Of a stretch of 33,159 nucleotides of DNA, positions 29,970 to 33,159 are shown piece after piece. Made by a program: the position numbers and the translations under genes. Every line of letters begins with the position of its first letter. Position 1 is the stretch's first letter. This DNA is from Phycisphaerae bacterium (GTDB lineage: Bacteria; Planctomycetota; Phycisphaerae; Tepidisphaerales; Tepidisphaeraceae): positions 1 through 33,159 of the forward strand of contig JAICTV010000030.1 of the NCBI GenBank assembly GCA_025936175.1, given 5' to 3'. Below the pieces are notes generated by a model. That model saw only the letters and a program-made list of their open reading frames with translations. It made no database searches and was not told the origin of the DNA.

Positions 29970-30767
29970 CTATCGCGGGCCCGTTACTTCGTCATCGCGG
30001 TCGCGCGTTTCGTGCTTTCGCGAGAGCGCCTTGAGTTCCTTCACCTCCCGCGCGGTCAGTGGCCGCGAGTCGCCCGGTTCCAAGCCGTGCAGCGTGAGCG
30101 GGCCGATGCGCACGCGCGTCAGGTCGCGAACCTTGTGCCCGAGTTTGGCCAGCATTCGGCGAACCATGCGGTTGCGGCCTTCGCGGATGGTGATCTCCAG
30201 CACGCTCTTGTCCCGCGCCCGCTTGATCACCTTGATGCGACTGCGGCCGGTCTTGAAACCTTTGCCGGATTTCGGATCGGCGAGCCACACGCCGCGCGCC
30301 AGCTCTTCGATCACCCGCGGAGGGATGAAGCCATCCACCGTGGCCTTGTACGTCTTGGCCACGCCGTAGCGCGGGTGCGTGAGCTGATTCGTCAGCTCGC
30401 CGTCGTTGGTGAGAAGAAGCAGTCCGCGCGATTCGGCGTCGAGCCGGCCGACGGGATAGACGCGCTCGCGAAAATCGGGCGGCAGCAGATCGATCGCGCG
30501 CGTCTGCTCGCCTTGCGCGACGTTGGTGCTGTACACGCCCCTGGGCTTGTTCATCAGGATGTAGAGACGGCGCTCGGCTTCCTTGCCCTTGAGCTTGATC
30601 GGCTCGTCGTCGACGGCGATCTTGTCCTTCTGCGGATCGATGAGGATCGGCAGTTCCGTCATGACCCGCCCGTTCACGGAGACGCGGCCCTGCCGGATCA
30701 TCTCCTCGACGTTGCGGCGGGAAGCCAAGCCGGCGTTGGCGAGGACTTTTTGAATGCGTTCTTTCAC
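29970..30767 (-). CDS. rluB: 23S rRNA pseudouridine synthase, RluB type
   Basis: This 265-residue RsuA/RluB/E/F-family enzyme forms pseudouridine in rRNA. It has an S4 RNA-binding domain at about 1-60 (ERIQKVLANAGLASRRNVEEMI, then GRVSVNG), the MNKPRGVYST segment, and the catalytic motif YPVGRLDAESRGLLLLTNDG with Asp110. The C-terminus has ITIREGRNRMVRRMLAKLGH. The start is a GTG at 30767 (giving MKERIQK), with GGATCAG close upstream. A TATAAC/TATGCT region lies further upstream. It is followed directly by the unknown membrane protein gene. Confidence 0.93.
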   Translation of the reverse strand: MKERIQKVLANAGLASRRNVEEMIRQGRVSVNGRVMTELPILIDPQKDKIAVDDEPIKLKGKEAERRLYILMNKPRGVYSTNVAQGEQTRAIDLLPPDFRERVYPVGRLDAESRGLLLLTNDGELTNQLTHPRYGVAKTYKATVDGFIPPRVIEELARGVWLADPKSGKGFKTGRSRIKVIKRARDKSVLEITIREGRNRMVRRMLAKLGHKVRDLTRVRIGPLTLHGLEPGDSRPLTAREVKELKALSRKHETRDRDDEVTGPR

Positions 30768-30796
30768 CTGATCCGTTGCTAAGCGTTATAGCATAG

Positions 30797-30820
30797 ATCG
30801 TTGACTATCCACGGATGGCG
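30797..30820 (+). pseudogene. Possible vestige of a HigB-type toxin 3' end
   Basis: In the frame starting at 30797 the DNA reads I-V-D-Y-P-R. The conserved C-terminus of HigB/RelE-like toxins is commonly EIVDYH, and that gene normally sits just before higA, as here. An in-frame stop occurs immediately before (30794-30796), and no toxin body remains. The match is short, so this is tentative. Confidence 0.35.
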
Positions 30821-30836
30821 CTGACTGGAGATGAGC

Positions 30837-31147
30837 ATGTTTCGACTCCCCGAGAATAGGCCGCCGACACATCCGGGCGAAATGCTAGTCGAGGAGTTCC
30901 TCACGCCGCTTGGGATGACGCAGGTAGAACTAGCGCGCCGGATCGGCGTTCCGTTCAGCGCGTGAACCAAGTCATCAACCGCCGGCGGGCCATCTCTCCC
31001 GATACTGCGCTTCGGCTGGCGCGCCTGTTCGGAACGTCGCCGGCCTTTTGGCTCAGCCTGCAGCAGCGGTGGGATCTTTATCACGCAATGCATTCCGGTC
31101 AGACGCGGTCGATCGAGCGCATCAAGCCGATTCGCAAGGCGTCATGA
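30837..31147 (+). pseudogene. higA: Frameshifted HigA-family antitoxin
   Basis: The ATG at 30837 lies 6 nt after a GGAG site and opens MFRLPENRPPTHPGEMLVEE, then GMTQVELARRIGVPF, the start of a HigA-type helix-turn-helix antitoxin. The frame then hits TGA at 30963. The next frame continues the family exactly: RVNQVINRRRAISPDTALRL, then LFGTSPAFWLSLQQRWDLY. Adding one C beside 30956 would restore PFQRVN and join both halves into one roughly 104-residue protein. A single-base deletion has therefore split the gene, or the assembly has an error here. The tail overlaps the convergent manA stop by a few bases. Confidence 0.85.
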
Positions 31148-32167
31148 TGTTGGAAACGTCACCTCCAGCCAGATGCAGTCCTTCAGCGTCTTGATCATCG
31201 GATTCTTCATCTTCGCGGGGAGGAGGACGGTGTCGCCGCGTTTGAATCGGGTTGGCTCCTTTATGCCGTCGACGCGGACTTCGGCTTGGCCTTCGAGCAT
31301 CATCCAGATGACCGGCTGATCGTACGGGACCGGCTCTTCGATGCCTTCGGTGAAACGAACTTTCTCGATCTTGAAGAACTCGCAGGTGCAGAGGCGCGTG
31401 ACCGTCGTGAAGAAGCCGGCGACGTGGCTTCGCTGCTGAACCAACTCGGGCGCGCCGGTGAAATCGATGCAGGCGAGCGCTTGATCGACGTGCAGCGTGC
31501 GCGGTTTTCCCGTCGCGGCTTCGACGCGGTTGAAATCGTAGACGCGATAGGTCGTGTCGCTCGGCGTCTGCACCTCGGCGGCGAGGATGCCGGCGCCCAG
31601 TGCGTGGACCGTGCCGCTGGGGAGGAAGTAGCACTTGCCTTCCTTCACCGGGATCGCCGTGAGGTGCTCCTCGCAGGAGCCCTGCTCAATGGCTTGCTTG
31701 AAACCGTCCTTGGTCGTGCCGGCGCGCAGGCCTTTGTAGATGCGCGCGTTCGGGTCGCTCTGGACGACGTACCATGCTTCGGTTTTCAAGTGCGCATCGG
31801 GATGCGCGTTGGCGTAATCCCGGTCCGGATGGACCTGGACACTCAGGTCCTCGCGCGCGTCGAGGAATTTGATGAGCAGCGGGAACTGCTTGTGCGGGCC
31901 GACCGCTTTCACGTCGCCAAGAAGATCGTTGCCGAACTCTTGAACGAGCCGGTGCAGCGTCTTTCCGGCGAGCGGACCGTTGGCGACTTCGGCACTGACC
32001 CAGTCGTTCGATGTGTCGCAGATGCCGGGCGGAAAGTCGTAGATTTCCCAGCTCTCTCCGATCGGTTTTCCGGCGGGCAGCGCTTTGCCCAGCACAGTCT
32101 CGAGCTTGCGCCCGCCCCAGATTTTCTCGACGTAGCGCGGCTTGAATTTGAGTGGATAGAGGGACAT
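31142..32167 (-). CDS. manA: Class I mannose-6-phosphate isomerase
   Basis: This 341-residue zinc enzyme interconverts mannose-6-phosphate and fructose-6-phosphate in the cytosol. It has YVEKIWGGRKL (12-22) and zinc-ligand motifs QVHPD (Gln111, His113), Glu130 in LKTEAWYV and His188 in GTVHALG. A second cupin-like half ends in RGDTVLLPAKM. The ATG at 32167 is chosen; a GTG in the same frame at 32179 is possible. It is divergent from the PhoH gene with only 20 bp between start codons, so their promoters must overlap the coding regions. Confidence 0.93.
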   Translation of the reverse strand: MSLYPLKFKPRYVEKIWGGRKLETVLGKALPAGKPIGESWEIYDFPPGICDTSNDWVSAEVANGPLAGKTLHRLVQEFGNDLLGDVKAVGPHKQFPLLIKFLDAREDLSVQVHPDRDYANAHPDAHLKTEAWYVVQSDPNARIYKGLRAGTTKDGFKQAIEQGSCEEHLTAIPVKEGKCYFLPSGTVHALGAGILAAEVQTPSDTTYRVYDFNRVEAATGKPRTLHVDQALACIDFTGAPELVQQRSHVAGFFTTVTRLCTCEFFKIEKVRFTEGIEEPVPYDQPVIWMMLEGQAEVRVDGIKEPTRFKRGDTVLLPAKMKNPMIKTLKDCIWLEVTFPTS

Positions 32168-32187
32168 AACGTGCGGCACCTTACGCC

Positions 32188-33159
32188 ATGGATAACGGCA
32201 ACATCAAGCACTTCGTCCTCGACACCAACGTGCTGCTGCACAACCCCAGCGCGCTGTTCATGTTTGCGGACAACGAGGTGATCATCCCGTTCGACGTCAT
32301 CGAGGAGCTCGACAAGTTCAAAGGGGCGACCGACGACCTCGGACGCAACGCGCGCACGGTCATCCGCCACCTCGACGGCCTGCGGCAGAAGGGGAATCTC
32401 GCCGAGGGCGTGACGGTCGAGCAGACCGGCGGACGCGTGCGCGTCATCCTCGAAGAGGATCAGAAGATCTGCCCCGGCCTGACGGCGAACACGCCGGACA
32501 ATCGGATCATCTGCTGCGCGAAGATGCTGGCGGAGCAAGGCAAGCGCGTCGTCTTCATCTCCAAGGACATCAACGCGCGGATCAAGAGCGATGCGCTGGG
32601 GCTGACCACCGAAGATTTCGAAGCGCAAAAAGTCGATTTCGAGAAGCTTTATACCGGCTACACCGAAGCCAGCGTGCCGGCGGGCGTGATCGATGAGCTG
32701 TTCCGCCAGAAGGAAGCGCGGCTGGGCGATATCGAGCTGCTCGCCAATGAGTTCGTGCTGCTGAAGGACGAGAATGATCCCTCGCACACGGCAATCGCGC
32801 GGGCGCGCGGGGACGGGATGATCATCCGGGTCCGGCCGGGGCGTGGGCCGGTCTTTGGGATCATGCCGCGGAACCTGCAGCAGACGATGGCGCTCGACCT
32901 GCTGCTGGACGACAGCGTGAAGCTCGTCTCGCTGATCGGCTCGGCCGGCACCGGCAAGACGCTGCTCGCGCTGGCCGCGGGGATGGCCAAGACGGTGAAC
33001 GAGCAGTTCTATCAGAAGCTCCTGTGTGCCCGGCCGATCATGCCGCTCGGCCGCGACATCGGCTACCTGCCCGGCGACAAGGACCAGAAGCTCAACGCCT
33101 GGATGCAGCCAATTTTCGACAATATGGCGTACCTGCTGAGCAACAAGCTCACCAACGAG
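32188..33159 (+). CDS. PIN domain-PhoH ATPase fusion (partial)
   Basis: This is a PhoH-family P-loop ATPase with an N-terminal PIN nuclease domain, the PhoH2/YlaK arrangement that couples RNA unwinding to cleavage. The PIN domain begins FVLDTNVLLHNP with metal-binding Asp12, has acidic residues at Glu39-Glu40, and shows the family TPDNRII near 102-108 followed by VVFISKDIN. The PhoH domain begins near residue 225, with Walker A GSAGTGKT at 251-258. 324 codons are present with no stop before the window edge. The start at 32188 (MDNGNIKH) lacks a clear ribosome site. Confidence 0.93.
   Translation, partial: MDNGNIKHFVLDTNVLLHNPSALFMFADNEVIIPFDVIEELDKFKGATDDLGRNARTVIRHLDGLRQKGNLAEGVTVEQTGGRVRVILEEDQKICPGLTANTPDNRIICCAKMLAEQGKRVVFISKDINARIKSDALGLTTEDFEAQKVDFEKLYTGYTEASVPAGVIDELFRQKEARLGDIELLANEFVLLKDENDPSHTAIARARGDGMIIRVRPGRGPVFGIMPRNLQQTMALDLLLDDSVKLVSLIGSAGTGKTLLALAAGMAKTVNEQFYQKLLCARPIMPLGRDIGYLPGDKDQKLNAWMQPIFDNMAYLLSNKLTNE

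Noticed and set aside
27636-30782. 1048-codon open frame on the plus strand
   Set aside because: It is antisense to four well-supported genes and has Arg/His/Asp-rich, low-complexity composition typical of GC-rich shadow frames.
1-33159. CRISPR arrays, tRNAs, rRNAs, integrases
   Set aside because: No regularly spaced identical repeats, cloverleaf-type sequences, rRNA-like stretches or transposase/integrase motifs were seen.

Overview
The window is GC-rich bacterial DNA whose gene content points to a planctomycete, most likely of the Phycisphaerae/Tepidisphaerales type. The signs are an M56 peptidase fused to HEAT repeats, an ECF sigma factor fused to a membrane anchor and a large C-terminal region, 'TTQP'-rich protein tails, many GC-rich dispersed palindromes, and a repeat whose translation gives short CKTKPI-like peptides. 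The lineage is inferred from style of gene content, not from a marker-gene tree. No rRNA, tRNA, CRISPR array or integrase was seen.

Layout. 1-2450 (minus): a BlaI-type repressor and a BlaR1-like M56 peptidase with a HEAT-repeat tail that runs off the left edge. 2461-2628: a MITE-like inverted-repeat element. 2662-4221 (minus): a small MacB/LolD-type ABC transporter. 4316-5401 (minus): a retron-like cassette, consisting of a promoter, a structured candidate msr-msd RNA, a strong hairpin and a reverse transcriptase with the retron NAxxH, YADD and VTG motifs. 5435-8206: a DUF2141-like secreted protein, an O-methyltransferase and a class V aminotransferase. 8235-13013: a TPR/zinc-peptidase protein, a beta-barrel-like protein coupled by ATGA overlap to an iron-type substrate-binding lipoprotein, and a MazG-like pyrophosphohydrolase. 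13079-18776 (plus): a three-gene ABC-2 export operon. 18826-20112: glutamate dehydrogenase. 20307-24080: an ECF sigma fusion, a DUF4149-like membrane protein and RsmA/KsgA. 24157-27501: a serine-less alpha/beta-hydrolase-like membrane protein, a SPOR-like membrane protein, a repeat-rich gap and a lipoprotein. 27759-30767 (minus): a quinone-detoxification-like pair (VOC dioxygenase and carboxylesterase), a membrane protein and RluB. 30797-31147: a decayed HigBA toxin-antitoxin remnant with a frameshifted antitoxin. 31142-33159: mannose-6-phosphate isomerase and a divergent PIN-PhoH ATPase that runs off the right edge.

The strongest unusual signal is the retron-like cassette at 4316-5401. Its predicted transcription start falls one base before the a1 arm of the candidate RNA. 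Next comes a recurring promoter geometry: several genes carry a TATAAT-like -10 hexamer exactly 6 nt before the start codon, as expected for leaderless mRNAs. At two divergent gene pairs the -10 is itself palindromic and could serve both directions. Several dispersed palindrome families sit at gene ends, and one of them is translated as part of a protein C-terminus.
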